64,000 bases of DNA, taken from contig NW_023501044.1 in NCBI RefSeq assembly GCF_014066305.1, positions 62,001 through 126,000 of the forward strand, read 5' to 3'. The DNA is from Letharia columbiana. Its lineage: Eukaryota; Ascomycota; Lecanoromycetes; Lecanorales; Parmeliaceae. Position 1 is the stretch's first letter; each line of letters starts with the position of its first letter. The position numbers were made by a program, and so were the translations under genes. Below, piece by piece: positions 46,148 to 58,900 of the stretch. The notes under the pieces were generated by a model, which had not been told where the DNA came from, did not search any database, and saw only the letters and a program-made list of their open reading frames with translations.

Positions 46148-47170
46148 AAACCAATACGTTATTCAAAATGACATTCAACTCGGTCAATTGGTGGATGCAG
46201 CTTGGCGGATTTTCATTGTATCTCTTCTCTTGATCCCCAATGTTTGACTGAACCTAAGCAAGCTTGTCCGGCCGCGGCGGTTGTTGATTATATGCTTGGT
46301 ATGGTTGCAAAAGTAATGTTTCGTCGAAGGGATCAGTGCTGCTAATCGCATGGATCGCTGATCTGGAATGGGACTCAGGGGAGAATCTTTAGAATGCCTA
46401 GAGGTTGAGTTGTACCATGCTCTAGGGGATCGCGCGGTCCTGCGTTCGCCAGGCACCATCTATTGGGAGAATGTCACAAGTGGGCGGCTCAGTTCCGATG
46501 CCTGAATCTCTGGTTGGGAGTCTCCACTGCGCAAAGACTCTTGGCATCGCAGCAAATGCCAAGCCACTACATCCTGTTCGTCGACTTCTCCCCACTTCAC
46601 TTGGGCTGCTACTATCTGGGAGATTGAAGATTTTGCTTAGCCGCTTTGTTCGACTTGGAAGCTTTGCTGATCACACCAAGAGGATTTTAAAGCTTATTTC
46701 TATCTCTATCCAATCGCACTTTAATTCTGGTGGGCTTGACAATCCCTTTGGCCAGCGAGCTCTACGATCACCTGCGCGAGCTGAGCCTGCCATCAATATT
46801 GGGGCTGATCCCGATGGCGGGCCGCGAAAGGCCAGATCGCAGCCCGTCCCGACCCCGTCATCAGTACGAACACATCCACATCCACGACCGAGCCCACCTC
46901 GGGGATAGTATCAGTGAGTTCGTCCTAGAGATTTCAAAGAGCGTGGTAATTATATTCGAGACCTAATTAATCCGCTGATAGATCCCTCAATACAGCTGCC
47001 ATACGAATATTGTCTGGCAGAAGCAGTCAGTGTTACGCCCGTCACCTACCAGCGCAAAAGTGACGTCGTATGGATTTTTATTTATTCTTCATATCTGTAT
47101 GCAGCCGAAGGCTATGACAAGGTCTGCGCGAGTTGGAGAGGGACCTACGTAGCTGGCAGCCAGAAAAGGA
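46148..47170. other. GC-balanced island after the NLR, no gene assigned
   Basis: Overlapping frames on both strands (minus 46184-46459, plus 46471-46908) lack family features. A plus frame near 46.86 kb reads HIHIHDRAHLGDSIS, loosely like sequences in fungal NLR-associated proteins, but this is too little to call. TGTTACGCCCGTCACC at 47031 resembles an LTR start but no partner was found. Confidence 0.35.
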
Positions 47171-47219
47171 GCCAGCAAAGAAGCCAGCAAAGAAGCCAGT
47201 AAAGAAGCCGGCAAAAGAA
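47171..47219 (+). repeat. 12-bp tandem repeat, four units
   Basis: GCCAGCAAAGAA repeated with small changes. In frame it would give KKPAKKPVKKPAKEP. It lies just before the next TA-rich block. Confidence 0.85.
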
Positions 47220-47249
47220 CCACAGCTTTTAGAATTCATTGAAATCATA

Positions 47250-50200
47250 GATTTTTCTATCCCTATTATCGTTCGAAGGTTAGACTTTAGAATTAACGCC
47301 ATCTATATTGCTAAACTTAATAGTCATTTAAGATATATAATAAGAGATCTTAGAAAGTAATTAGATTCTAAGAAGTATACGATTATATAAGAAAATAGTA
47401 AGTATTAGAGTATATATATGAATTTCGATATTAAAATAAAGTAGTATTAAGAATACGAATTATCTAAGCTAGAGAAGCGATTTTATAGTTTAAAATATAT
47501 TTTAAAAGAATTAATAGTAGAAATAGAGTCTAATTATATCGAATTTTAAATCTTAATATTAGATATAATCTCGACGCGAAATAAGAGCTTTAAGTCTAGA
47601 GATATCTAAAATTAAGATTTATTTCTAATATTATTAGAAGAGTTTATTTTCGATAAGTCAATCGAAGTAGAGAATATAAATAAGATAAATTTAAGTTTAA
47701 ATATAGTAGGCTTAGAGAATAGTATTATATCTTATAAACTTTATTCGATATAATAAAACGCTTAATTAATATTATTAATTCGTTATATAAATAATATAAT
47801 ATTATTATATTCGCTAGTACGTAATAGTAGATATTCTCTTCTTAAACTTATAGATTCTTATTTATCTTTTATTAAAAGTATATAATATAAGATTTAGAAT
47901 TCTCGGTCTTAACTCTCGAAATTAATAGAAGTAGAATCTTAATTAAGACTATTTAGTTAAAAAATAATCTTATACTATAGTAACTTAAGTAATTTATTTA
48001 TATTAATATAATTAGAGGTTAATAATAGAGTTCGATTTATATTAATCTTAATGCTAAATATTATATTATAAATTAATAATATATATCGCTAAGTCTCTTT
48101 ATAATAAGCTCTATAAGAAGACGTAGATATTTCTAGAGATAGCTAGAAAGAGAAAATTAATAAATTTATAAAATAGAATTAGAGATTAGAAGTAGTAATT
48201 AAACGAGTAAAGTTAGAAGGGGAAAGTAGAAAGTAAATATTACTATTCTAAAGATGATGTGATATAAACCTTCGCTTAAGAATTAATATTAGACTATCTA
48301 ATCACTCGACTACTTAATCTAAAATCTCAAAAAATACGCGAGGATATTTCGCTTCATGCGAAATCTACTACTATTAGAGATAATATTTCTTATAATTAAG
48401 AGCGATAACTATATCTAAATCTAGCTTTCTCTTCTTTTTATTATAATTAATATTAACTATTAATAATTCGTCGATAAAAGCGTAATTTAAGATATATAAT
48501 AGCGATATTCTCTCGATTATTACGGGAGTAGTTTAAGGTATAGCGCTAATTTTTATATTTTTTATAAACTCTTAAGGAAATCCTAGTTAAAATATTTAAG
48601 TCGTTATTAATAAATTCTTATTTCTCTAATATAAATAAATACTTTATAACGTAGTTATCTCGCGATGTAATTATTCGAAAGAAGAAGAGATATTCGCATT
48701 TAAGTTAATTAATTTCGAAATATTATCGATATCCTCGATATTATAAAAAAAAGAAGATTCTAATAATAGACTTTTAGATTTCTAATATTACGTTAGTATT
48801 ACTTTATATATATATAAAATATAGAGATAAGCGTATAATCTAAGGCGCTAATAGCTAGATTATTATATTATTAAATCTATATTTATAATACTTATTATCT
48901 AGAATAATTATTAAGATAATATTAGTTTTATATAGAATATATAATATATAAGCCTTCTTAATCGTCTCTCGAGCTCTCTTATATAATTTCTTCTTTCTTC
49001 GCCTCGCTTTATTATTAATAGTTATATTCTCTTAATTTTAATAAATAAATAATCGTTTAGCGGAGATTATCGATAGTATAAATATACTAATTTAGCGAAC
49101 TTTTATAAATCTCGACGATTTTATTATAGCGTTATATATAATAAGATAAGAGTATAAAGAGAATAGTATTATAAGTAGCTATATTAAATAGCTTAGCTTA
49201 TTTTAGAAATTATATTTAAATTAAGAATTTAGAATAGATCTTTAGTCTATTTTAGAGTATATAGTCTTTTAAAATCGATAGATAGTAGCGATAGCTTATT
49301 TATTATTAAAGTCTTTCTACTTTATTAATTAATGAAATTAGAATAGATGCTAGAGAGTAGAATAAAAGCGAATATTTAAGTTATAAATAAGTGTTCGAGT
49401 TAGAAGTAAATATATCGTAAGAGTAATAATTAAACGATAGTATAAACGTTAAAGATTAATTAAAAATGAATTATTCTAAATAAATGTATTTTCTTAAAGA
49501 TATACTTAGAGTCTAAACTATATAGACTTAATTTACAACTTCTTTCTATAAGTTAAAGATAACGATATTTATTAGTATATCGTAATTATATTTATACTTA
49601 GATCGCTACGCTCGAATCTTAACCTTAACGTAAGTAAAGAGTTAAGATCTATAAGAGAATATCGATAGACGAATTATCTCCGACGAAAATGGCGTATTAC
49701 TTAAGATAAGAAAATTCGAAAAGAGAAGAAGCTTCGCTATCGAAATTAGGCGAAGCGATATAAATCGCTTAACGAACTATTTGTCTTAAACTTGGAACTC
49801 TTAAAAGTATAAGATATAAAAGAATATATATTAAAGGTGTAGAGAATATTATTAGAAAAGCTCGCGATAGAAGAGAATCGCTTAAGGAGATTAATAGAGA
49901 TTTTAAGCTAATCGATTATAGACTTTAACGAACGAGTTAAAGAGATATAAGAGATAATATAATCGATATAATATTAAGAACGTTAATTAAGCTTCGATTA
50001 TAAGAGTAAAGTATAAGAAGAGGAAGATTATAGATATCGTGAAAGACTTTTCGAATAGATGAGTAATTTAGATCTTTAAGTATAACGCTGCGAGATCGTA
50101 GATTCTACGTTATCTTCTCTTAAAGGCTTTATATAAGTCTAATATTTAAAGCGGTGGGGTTAAACGGGCCGACGTATTATAGCACTCTAGATATTAGCTA

Positions 50201-50850
50201 GAGAGCTATTTCTTTAACGCTATAAATGAGATATTTTACTCGATTACTCGAGAAATATATATAGCGAGTTATAGACCCGATATATAGTATTAATAATAGT
50301 AGATATATTTAAAAGATAAATTATAGTAAAGAATATTGAAGAAATATAAATGAAACGTTCGCGATCTATATAATTTACTTCTTTTATATATAATCTTTCT
50401 TAGAGATATTATTATTAATAGCTCTTTTTTTTATATTTCTCTTTATTAATCTAGCGTTATCTTCTAATTTAAAAGTAGATATAGCGAGATATTAGTTAAT
50501 ATAAATTCTTTCTATAAGAAATATAAGAATAATATATAAGCTATAAGCTATAGTAGCTTTAAAGTATTCGATAGAATATAATAATTAGAGAGCTATATCG
50601 AGGAGATATCGTCTCTTACTTACGTACTTATTTACTATAAGCTTTATTAAAGAGAAAAGATAGAGATTAAAAGAATATTCTTCTATTAAAACTTAATTAT
50701 CTCTATCGCGATAGATGAACTTAAATTGTTTTTAAGCGAGTTCGTTCTTTTCTATAGCTTCTATATATACTAAAGCTATTATCTAAAGAGAAGTTTTTTT
50801 AGATAAAGTTTATTTCTCGAGTAAGTCTTCTTTAAGCGGGATCTCGTCTA
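47250..50850. other. RIP-mutated block, content not identified
   Basis: TA-rich and CpA/TpG-poor. On the plus strand about 49.61-50.06 kb, a frame containing only Gln/Trp-type stops gives basic coiled-coil-like text (KEKKLRYRN, then AKRYKSLNELFVLNLELL; IEENRLRRLIEI). It once encoded protein, but the family is unknown. Confidence 0.5.
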
Positions 50851-53200
50851 AATAATAACTTAACGAAATTATAGAAGGCGCTATAGAACCTTACTCTTCC
50901 TCGCCGTTATCCGTTATCGACTCATTTATATCGTTTATTAATTAAGATTCTTAATCTTCTCTAATACTTTATAAATAAAGTAGACTATTAAATAGATAGT
51001 TTATATCTCTTAGTTATTTTATATAATTTTGCCATTCGCTTATATCGCCTAAGTTAAAGTCTTTTTACTTCTTATTAATCTTCGCTTACCTCTAATCTTA
51101 ATTCTTATACGTTTCTTTCGCGTTTAATTACTCTTAAAGTATATATCCTTAATCTATATATTTTAGCGTCGATTCTCGATCTTACTCTTAATTATTATTT
51201 TCTCTTTTCTAATTATTTATTTCGGGTTTCGAATAGGTTAATAACAATCGATTCGATAAAGAAGTTATTAACCGATATAATTCTTTTACTAAAGAGTTCG
51301 AAATAGTAGATTCGCTATTATAATTACTAAATACTCTTCTATTAAAATAAGTTAGATATATAAACTTTCTAACGAAAACGAGCTAAATATTACTCTCTTA
51401 ACTTCTATCTATACTATATATATTATCGAGGAAAAGAAACTTTCTACTCTTCTCATAAGCTAGATTATATGAATATATATATCTTCTCTTTAAGTACTCT
51501 TTAGATTCATCGATTATAAAAGTAGGTTTTCGTAATTTAGTCTATAATCGTTTATTTATATAATTGAAATATTTCGCCTTTAACTCGCTAATCTTCGTCG
51601 ATTCGAATTCTAGTCGCTTCGCTAAGTCGGCGAGTTTATATAATACGAATTTATTAAAGTTCTTAGTCGTTTAAATTATTCTCTCCGCCGGCTTAGGCTT
51701 TATCTTTATAAATTTTAATAATAGCTTACGGAGATATTATATAACGTAGAGAAATACTTATCGATAGTATAGAGCTACGCGGTTTTACGTGTTATAAAAT
51801 CTATAAGTAAAGATTAATTCCGCTTTCTAGATAATACATTTATCTCTTTTTTAAGTTATCTCGAAGAAGCTATATACTATCGCCGTATATAATATTCTTC
51901 TAAAAAACATCGTTATTAAGCTCTTTACGCGATTAGCGTATACTTCGATATACTTAAAATTTTCGAAGAAAGTTTAAAGAGTAGAGATGAGATTCTCTTA
52001 TATCTATAGTCTCGTCTAGATCTTTATACGACGGTTTATATTAAACGCGTTAAATATTTCCCTCGTTTTTAGCTAACGAAATAGAGTTATAGTATCGAAT
52101 ATCGATCTACTCGATACTTTAAGTTTTAACGCCTTTACGATAATGCGATTTATCTTCTATATATCGCGCTTATTATATCGAAATAAACCCGTCTAGAATA
52201 CTTTTACGTAGTTAAGATAGTAAAATATCTTCTATCGCTTAATAATTAATAAGCTTGAAAGGTATATAAAAGATAACCTATCTCGTCGTATTTTAAATTT
52301 ATTATATTTTTCGTTACGCTTAGCCGTATCTCGTTCGACTATAGACTCGAAATATCTAATAATATATTAAAGGTTGCTATAAAGTCGTTTCTTCGTAGTA
52401 ATCTCTTTATTTCATATCGCTTATTCTTAATTAAGTATATTTATTATCGAGTCGCCGCGAGTAACTTAAGATAGTGTTGATAGATCTTATAATATATTTT
52501 ATCGTCGCTAGATATTCTCTCGTTAGATAGTTACTCGATTAAGGAGATTCTTAGATTATCGCTTAAATCTAAGAGCGTTAGTAAGAGATATTCTACTTAG
52601 TCGAGATCGAGCTAGTTATATTAGCTAGATATAAATCTATAGTTTATTAAAGCTAAGAAGAAATTATCTCCCTTCTCGCGTAAATCTAATATTGATTATA
52701 TAAATATTTAAGTTGAAAGTCTAAAGGAAATCGTAGTTCTAACGTTTTAGTCTACGTATTGCCGAGTAATAGGTCGAAAGCGATTCTTAAAGAATAAAGA
52801 GCGAGGTCTAATTACTCTCTATCGATTACGATAAATATATAATATCGACTATCTCGGTGAAAGTAGTCTTTCACTTCGAAAATTAACACTAAATTCTTCA
52901 CGATAGATTTATTAAGTATTTTAGATTCGTTCTTTAAGAAAGTAAAGTACTTAAGTCTAATTCGTGCCGAGTCTTTATACTTAATACGCTTCTCTTATTT
53001 AAAAGTTTCTTTCTAATTCTATACTAAAGTACGCTATATTATAAGAGTATCGTTAAATAGTTAGTATTATAATTTTTATCTATAGAAGAGAAGCGTTAGC
53101 GTTAAGAGATTATTAATAATACTCTATAAGTAGAGCTAGCTAGAATAAAATTAAATAGAATCTAAAAAATAGATAGATTGTCGCGATTAACGATCTAGGA
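50850..53200 (-). pseudogene. RIP-degraded DUF3723 gene
   Basis: The frame is followed through stops on the minus strand. At 52712-52664 LKYLYNQY-stop-IYARREI restores to the DUF3723 hallmark LKCLHGQHRI(x)AAREI by C-to-T/G-to-A changes, followed by TIDLYLANI (family WWTVDLYLxxL). At about 51445-51405 KFLFLDNIYSIDRS, then VFVRKFIYL, fits the family's 'FLFLDxxH...TSFFVRRSVYFAFFG'. Between them YYKIYQHYLKLLAATR and KRYEIKRLLRRND are well kept. DUF3723 is one of the accessory genes repeatedly found in Starships; its function is unknown. The ends are approximate, and the C-terminus may extend below 50.85 kb. Confidence 0.62.
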
Positions 53201-53695
53201 TATTAGAAGTAAATATTATCTTAATCGTTAAATAGTACTTTTCTATACTTTAAATAGAATACTACGTTCTTCGATCTTTTATTCTATTTCGATTTTTATC
53301 TATATCCTTCCCTACGTACTTTTTATTCTTATCTTTCTTCTTTTTAATTATTCTTCGTTTAGTAATTATTAATGAGACTCTATTATATAATATCTTAAAT
53401 AGCTTTTCTCTTCGATAAGCGATTTATAATAATTCGCTACCTAAATTCTAGAGTTAATTTACTATCTTTAAAGGATATATCGTCTATTAATGATAACCGC
53501 TTAATTTCTAGAAATATCTAAGATTCGTTAATCTCTAAGAATAAGATTACTGCTAACTCGAGAAGGAAAAAAAGATACTCCGATATAGAAGGCAATGAAC
53601 GTTTTGATAAGTCTTTAGACGAAAAACGTTTAGCTTCTACGAGACCTAGCGTCGAGTACGATATTCGAAAGGTCGAGTCATCTCCTCGAAATGAC

Positions 53696-54487
53696 CTATA
53701 TCCTTCCAGCGAATGTACTTCTATCGGAGTAACGGCTAGAAAGGAGGGCGCTACTGGCAAGCTGAGAGAGAGAAGACACTCCGACGCTGATCTCCGTGAG
53801 GCCCGCATTTGGTGGATTCAAGTCTCGCTGTAGGCCTGCTTCGAAATGGTGGAATGCAGTCATAAGGCCGTCTTTCTGAACCCAGTTAAGGCCTTTGGTG
53901 ATTCGCATGACGTCTTGAATGTAGGCCGTAGCATCTTTCTTTTCGGCCGCATCCTTTCTCGTATACTGACATGCCTCCAATTGAGTCATTAGCTCGGAAT
54001 GAGTGGGGCTAAATCGTTCAATGAGCGCGGTGCACCATGGTTTAATTGAAAGATTCAAGTTGTAAACGCCTTTGGTGTTATCCAGTACTTCGTATTGGTA
54101 CCAGTTGAAGGCCGTCAATTTCAACACTGAGACCAAATTTGTCTGCACCAATTTGACTCCTTTTTGCGACGCCGTGCTTCTCAGTCGATCAGTGAAGGCA
54201 TATACATCACCGGTGCCGTCAAAGTAGCCTACTTCCTTAGGCCTCCATCGCTTATCTGCCTCGGGCGGAATGGTCTCAGGCTGGGGAGCTGTTTGCGGAG
54301 TTGGTGTAGGCGATCTGGATCTCGCTTCTAATGCTTCCATTCGTACGTTCATAGCATTCATCATTGCCGTCATCTGTGTATTCATTTGTGCCATTTGTGT
54401 TGAGAGTGCTGAGATTGCAGTGTTATCAGGCTGAGGAGGAGGAGCGGTTTGCTGAAGGCTCGTCTGGCCTCTCGTGTTTCCAGCCAT
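53696..54487 (-). pseudogene. LTR-retrotransposon gag fragment, 263 codons
   Basis: An open frame starting at an ATG near the likely LTR. Residues 20-60 hold a short Met/Gln-rich coil (MAQMNTQMTAMMNAMNVRME) followed by a Pro-rich linker. Residues about 80-225 match the retrotransposon gag fold of Ty3/Gypsy-type elements (KEVGYFDGTGDVYAFTDRL; KLTAFNWYQYEVLDN). It becomes RIP-mutated at its 3' end near 53.69 kb. No zinc knuckle, protease, reverse transcriptase or integrase follows; instead the DUF3723 relic begins within 0.5 kb. So it is a 5' remnant, with LTR and gag only. Confidence 0.65.
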
Positions 54488-54705
54488 GATGTATGGTGTA
54501 TCGACAGGCCTATCGAAAGGATCGATTTGGTAGACAGTGTGTCAAAAGGTACTCGATGACGCGAGTGTATGTGAGGACCGGCTTGGAACGTTGCACTATT
54601 AGGATTTGGTGCAGGCTTTGCATGTAACTGGTGGAATTCCACTGGATCTCTATCGTCTTGATAGTAACCGTAGTGTTGCTGCCATTTATCACGGAATATC
54701 AATGA

Positions 54706-54849
54706 TGTAAGTCATGAATATGGTATGTGGTAATAAATGTATATAGAAGGAAGAGTATCTACAGGAAGAATCCTCCTCATGAGGCCCCCAATGCCAAGGC
54801 GCGCTAGTGAATGGTATGTTCGGTATGTCCGGTGAAGGAATCCGTAACA
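54706..54849 (-). repeat. Probable 5' LTR of the gag element
   Basis: In minus orientation it begins TGTTACGGATTCC (end at 54849) and may end ...CTTACA near 54706. A TATATACATTTATTACC stretch inside could hold promoter or poly(A) signals. The second LTR was not found, so the borders rest on the TG...CA pattern only. Confidence 0.45.
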
Positions 54850-55142
54850 CTTAACTACACTATAAGATTATTTCTATTTAAGTGTCTTATTTATTAATAT
54901 CTATAAATCTCTAAAAGTTATACTATCTAGATAAACTAGCGAAAGGGAATATTATTTCTAATTAGAGTTTAAAGTTATTTATTAAGAATAAGAAATATCG
55001 TAAGAGCTTTCTATTTAATTAAATGTACTTTATAAGACTAACGTTAACGTTATTAAAATAAAATATTAGGGCCTAAGTAAGGCGCGAGATATAATTAAAT
55101 TACTATATATTTACTATAATATCGAACTCTATAGAGAGTATT

Positions 55143-55446
55143 TGTTACGGGGCAAGGTTCCCCTATATCAAAAGAGCGCCGAGCCCCCGCCAAGACGGGA
55201 ATTCGTATCTAAATCACCACATATCCGTAACAATTGCACACTTCGAAAAATGGCGCATGCCCTCATGCGCTAGCCCGAGGCGCATTCAATGTAGGGGCCC
55301 CCCAGGGTGGAACACCCCGTAAGCTACTTCAAAGCCTGGTGGTCACGGGGGGAGTCTGTCACGGGGCAAGGTTCCCCTACACCAAAAGAGCGCCGAGCCC
55401 CCGCCAAGACGGGAATTCGTACCTAAATCACCACATATCCGTAATA
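55143..55446 (+). mobile_element. TRIM-like miniature LTR element, 304 bp
   Basis: Two 90-bp direct repeats (55143-55232 and 55357-55446) differ at only a few C/T positions, mostly in CpA context. Each begins TGTYACGG and ends CCGTAAYA. The 124-bp spacer ends in a purine run GGGGGGAG just before the second repeat. A perfect 5-bp duplication GTATT lies on both sides (55138-55142 and 55447-55451), as expected for LTR retroelement integration. It codes for nothing; the plus frame across it is a chance frame. Surroundings (54.85-55.14 and 55.45-55.69 kb) are RIP-mutated, so it probably arrived later, or is too short to be a RIP target. Confidence 0.82.
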
Positions 55447-55703
55447 GTATTTAAGTTAGATAGACGGTAGTAAGATTTAGCTTAAAGATACTAATAGCGT
55501 TAATCTATATATAGATTCACTACTAAAGAGATTTAGTATAAGCTAGGATAAGGTTTATAAGTATAGAAATAAGGTTCGTTAGGCTAGAGATAACTAGAGT
55601 AAATTATTATTATAGACTAAGTAAAAGAGATTAGTTAAAATAGGCTCTAGAACTAAAGTAAAAAGATACTAAGAGAACTTATTTATTTAAGTTAATACAA
55701 GTT

Positions 55704-55765
55704 TAGGCCCATGAAAAAATTTCATGGTTTGTAGCCGAAAAAAACCGAAATCGCCTAAGGGCCTA
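55704..55765. repeat. Nested palindromes at Helitron 3' end
   Basis: Outer arms TAGGCCC (55704-55710) and GGGCCTA (55759-55765) enclose an inner perfect hairpin CCATGAAA/TTTCATGG with an AAA loop (55709-55727). Confidence 0.8.
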
Positions 55766-55978
55766 CTTCTTTTTATCGCATATTTAGTAGCAATGCGATA
55801 TTACCATAATGTAGGCCTCCCACGAATCTCAGTACAAATTGCTGGAGAGGCAATGCGATATACGATATGCCTGCCTTCTACATATGCTTCTACATGGCTA
55901 CATTCAATGGCCCCATGCACCCTGTTCATCGACCGCCTTGCCCGGGCATGCACCATGTGCATCCACCGCCCTACCTCC

Positions 55979-58900
55979 TCATGTTGCCGGTAGCAACACC
56001 TGCTTAATTACCTTGTTTCTGATACACTTGCCAAAGGCCATTGGTGGAAAAGGCTGCTTCCGAGGCAATGCGCCTGGGCACACGATATGTAAACCGGCCT
56101 TGCTGGTGACTCGGCTCAAGGCCACATACAATTGGCCATGGGCAAACGGCTCAGGCTGCAAAGAGACGCCGACGTGCTTTAGGGACTGTCCTTGCGACTT
56201 GTTGATAGTCATAGCGAATGCAAGACGAACTGGGAACTGGTATCGCCGAAAGGGTGCATGTAACTCGTTCGAATCGGGCGGAGCAAGAGGTATTCGGGGT
56301 ATGAAATGTCGTTCACCGTCATGTTCACCACCGAGGATATGCACGTCGAGTGCGGTGACACCAATCTGCTTGACTTGTAGACGTGTTCCATTGCATAGAC
56401 CCAGCTTCTGTTCCAGATTCCTCAGTAGCATGACCGGACACTCGTTTTTTAGCTCCAAATGATGCGGAGGCAGCGAGACCGGTTCGAATGCATTCATGAT
56501 TTCAGTGGGCAGTAGGAAGCTGTCCTCCTCGTTCACGACTTGATCCAGGCTATTGCACACGATCTTTGCCCCAGGGAACTGATCGATGACTTGCCGGTTG
56601 ATGTCAGCGACGTTCTTATTGAGGGTGGTAAGGATCGCTCTGGCGGTGTAGAAATCACGTGTCTGGTGAGGACCAAGACCATGGTAGATAGCGTTAATGA
56701 GGCCAGGCACGGTATCGTCCTTGTCTTCTTCGGGCCACCCGGTATGCCAATTGGCTGCATGAGGCCCTCCGGTGCTCGGTGCGGTACCATTACCAACATC
56801 TAGTAGATCCTGAGCGAATGCCTCCATGTCCGCACGGCCTTGTTCAGTGAGATTTGGGTCTCGTAGCCTCATGTTTTCTGTGAGGCGTAACACCCGAATG
56901 GAGGCCCAAAGATATGACGTCCTCAGTGTAGACCGTGCAATGCGACCGGATTCAGCACCCTTAACCACCGGAAGGATCTGACGGAAATCGCCGCAGAAGC
57001 AAGTGGCTATGCCACCGAATGGCCGTTCATCCTTCCGAACGTCTTGGAGCATGCGGTCCACGGCCTCGATGTCATAGCGATTCTGCATAGAGATCTCGTC
57101 CCAGAAGATAAGCTCGGTTTTAGCCAACAACTCAGCGAGATCCGATTGAAGAGATACACCACAGGAGGACATGGCATTAGCATTGAGAGGAATCTTGAAC
57201 CGGGAGTGAGCAGTACGGCCACCGGTCAAGAGGATCGAGGCGATGCCAGAAGAGGCCACAGCTAGGGCGACCTTATCGTCATTGCGCACCTTACGAAGCA
57301 CGGTGTTTTGGAGCATGGTCTTCCCAGTACCGCCATATCCGTCCACAAAGAAGAGCTGACCGCTCTGAGTATCGACTGCATCGCAAATGGCCTCAGCAGC
57401 AATCTTCTGAGCATGGTTCAATGTGGCCCAGGCAACATCCCAATGATCCGTCCGATAGTCGTGCTCTTCGCGTAGTAGTCGATTGCGTCCATTGTCATGG
57501 TACTGTTCATACTCTTGCTGCACAGCTGGGAGACCGAATGCGCTGAGGCTGACATCGTTGGTGGAGCTGGTGTTATTTTCCTCCAGGCGAATTTGGATCA
57601 AATGGAGGCAAAAGTCTTCGGCAACAGCTTGCTTGCCTGGTGTATCGTCAGGGAGGGTAAGGATGGAGTATTCATGCTGAAGTATGTAGATGCAGTCATC
57701 GGATAGACTATATAATAGAGGGAAAAAATTAGTCAAGGAAGTCCGTTAGAATGCGGGGGGAGATGTATGATAAATGCGGGTAAAAATGGTTACAAAACGC
57801 GTAGCGCGAAATTTTTGTGTGCAAAGATACACCACACCACACCAAGGCGATTTCTGGATGTTTTATTACCGTAGTAGCGCTGAAATTTTCCCCTCGTCGC
57901 ATTCGAGGACTTCAATCCACCAAATGAAAATCACCCACATACCTTGTTTTGTGCTTATTCCACAGATTTAATGGATTTTCGACATTGTTCAATAGCAAGA
58001 GGCACACGAAGACACCCCGCAATGGCCTTCCACCGTCCCAGGCTGAGCATTCCCGCAGGGTATCGTCAGGGGCGGAGTCATGAAGAAGGAGGCCTCGTGC
58101 CATGCAGGCAGCGTGGAATGTAGGCTCCAGGTTACCGTTCACTGTGCGAAGGTCTTCGAAGGATGTAGGATTCGGTACATGAAGTAGAAGATACCGTAGA
58201 TAGAAGAGTTCGCCGGCGGTGGGATTGATGTAATATATGCGGCCGATCTTTCCTGTGGTCCTTTGACGTGGATGCCACTTCTTTGGCTTTAGATCTTTCC
58301 TCCATACATAATCGGTCAGCAGATCCGTATACAGAAGGTCGCCCACTTGTCCTTCGACCTGGCGTTGTTGATTCAGCTGAAAGAAGGCCGTTAGCATGGT
58401 CTGTCGTTCAGCCTCTTCCCCCAGTATCAAGGAAAGATCATCGTCGTCATCGAATTGAACGCCTTGTTGATTGGGGAGGTGCAGTTGCAATCGTTCAACA
58501 GAGGGCTTGTGGCCATGCATATCGAATCCAAAGATCCTCCAGCAGGCCTCTGCAGAGCCTATCCACCGTGCATCGCGGTACTCCTCGACCTCATCCACCT
58601 GTTCTTCGTCTACACCATTATCGCGCTGTATGCGAAGACTGGCCCGGTCGCTACCCTTGTGGACATACTTGAAGATGTATTTGCATGCCTTGACATTCGC
58701 GCAGATCTCGACATTGATGTGGGCGTCGTATTTGGCCGTCAGATATGGGTTGTGAGGCACCACCCAGTTATTTTGTTTGGAATCGTCCTCAGGGACCCCA
58801 GCAGGCCTGCGGCGACGGTATTTGGGGTATCCAAAGTCCGGTTCGAATACAGTCTCATCGCAGAAGTCCTTTGGAAACTGCTTGCTGCATTGGTCCTTGT

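Noticed and set aside
46184..46459. 91-codon minus frame
   Set aside because: No domain, start context or partner exon; overlaps other frames.
46471..46908. 145-codon plus-strand frame after the NLR
   Set aside because: Overlapped by an equally good frame in another phase; no family resemblance, so coding status is not supported.
47031..47100. TGTTACGCCC as the partner LTR of the gag element
   Set aside because: Only the first seven bases match, and the orientation is wrong for the left LTR of a minus-strand element.
47133..47360. 75-codon frame with KKPAKKP repeats
   Set aside because: Arises from a 12-bp tandem repeat running into RIP-mutated DNA.
55234..55470. 78-codon plus frame
   Set aside because: Lies across the TRIM-like element and depends on its repeat; not a gene.
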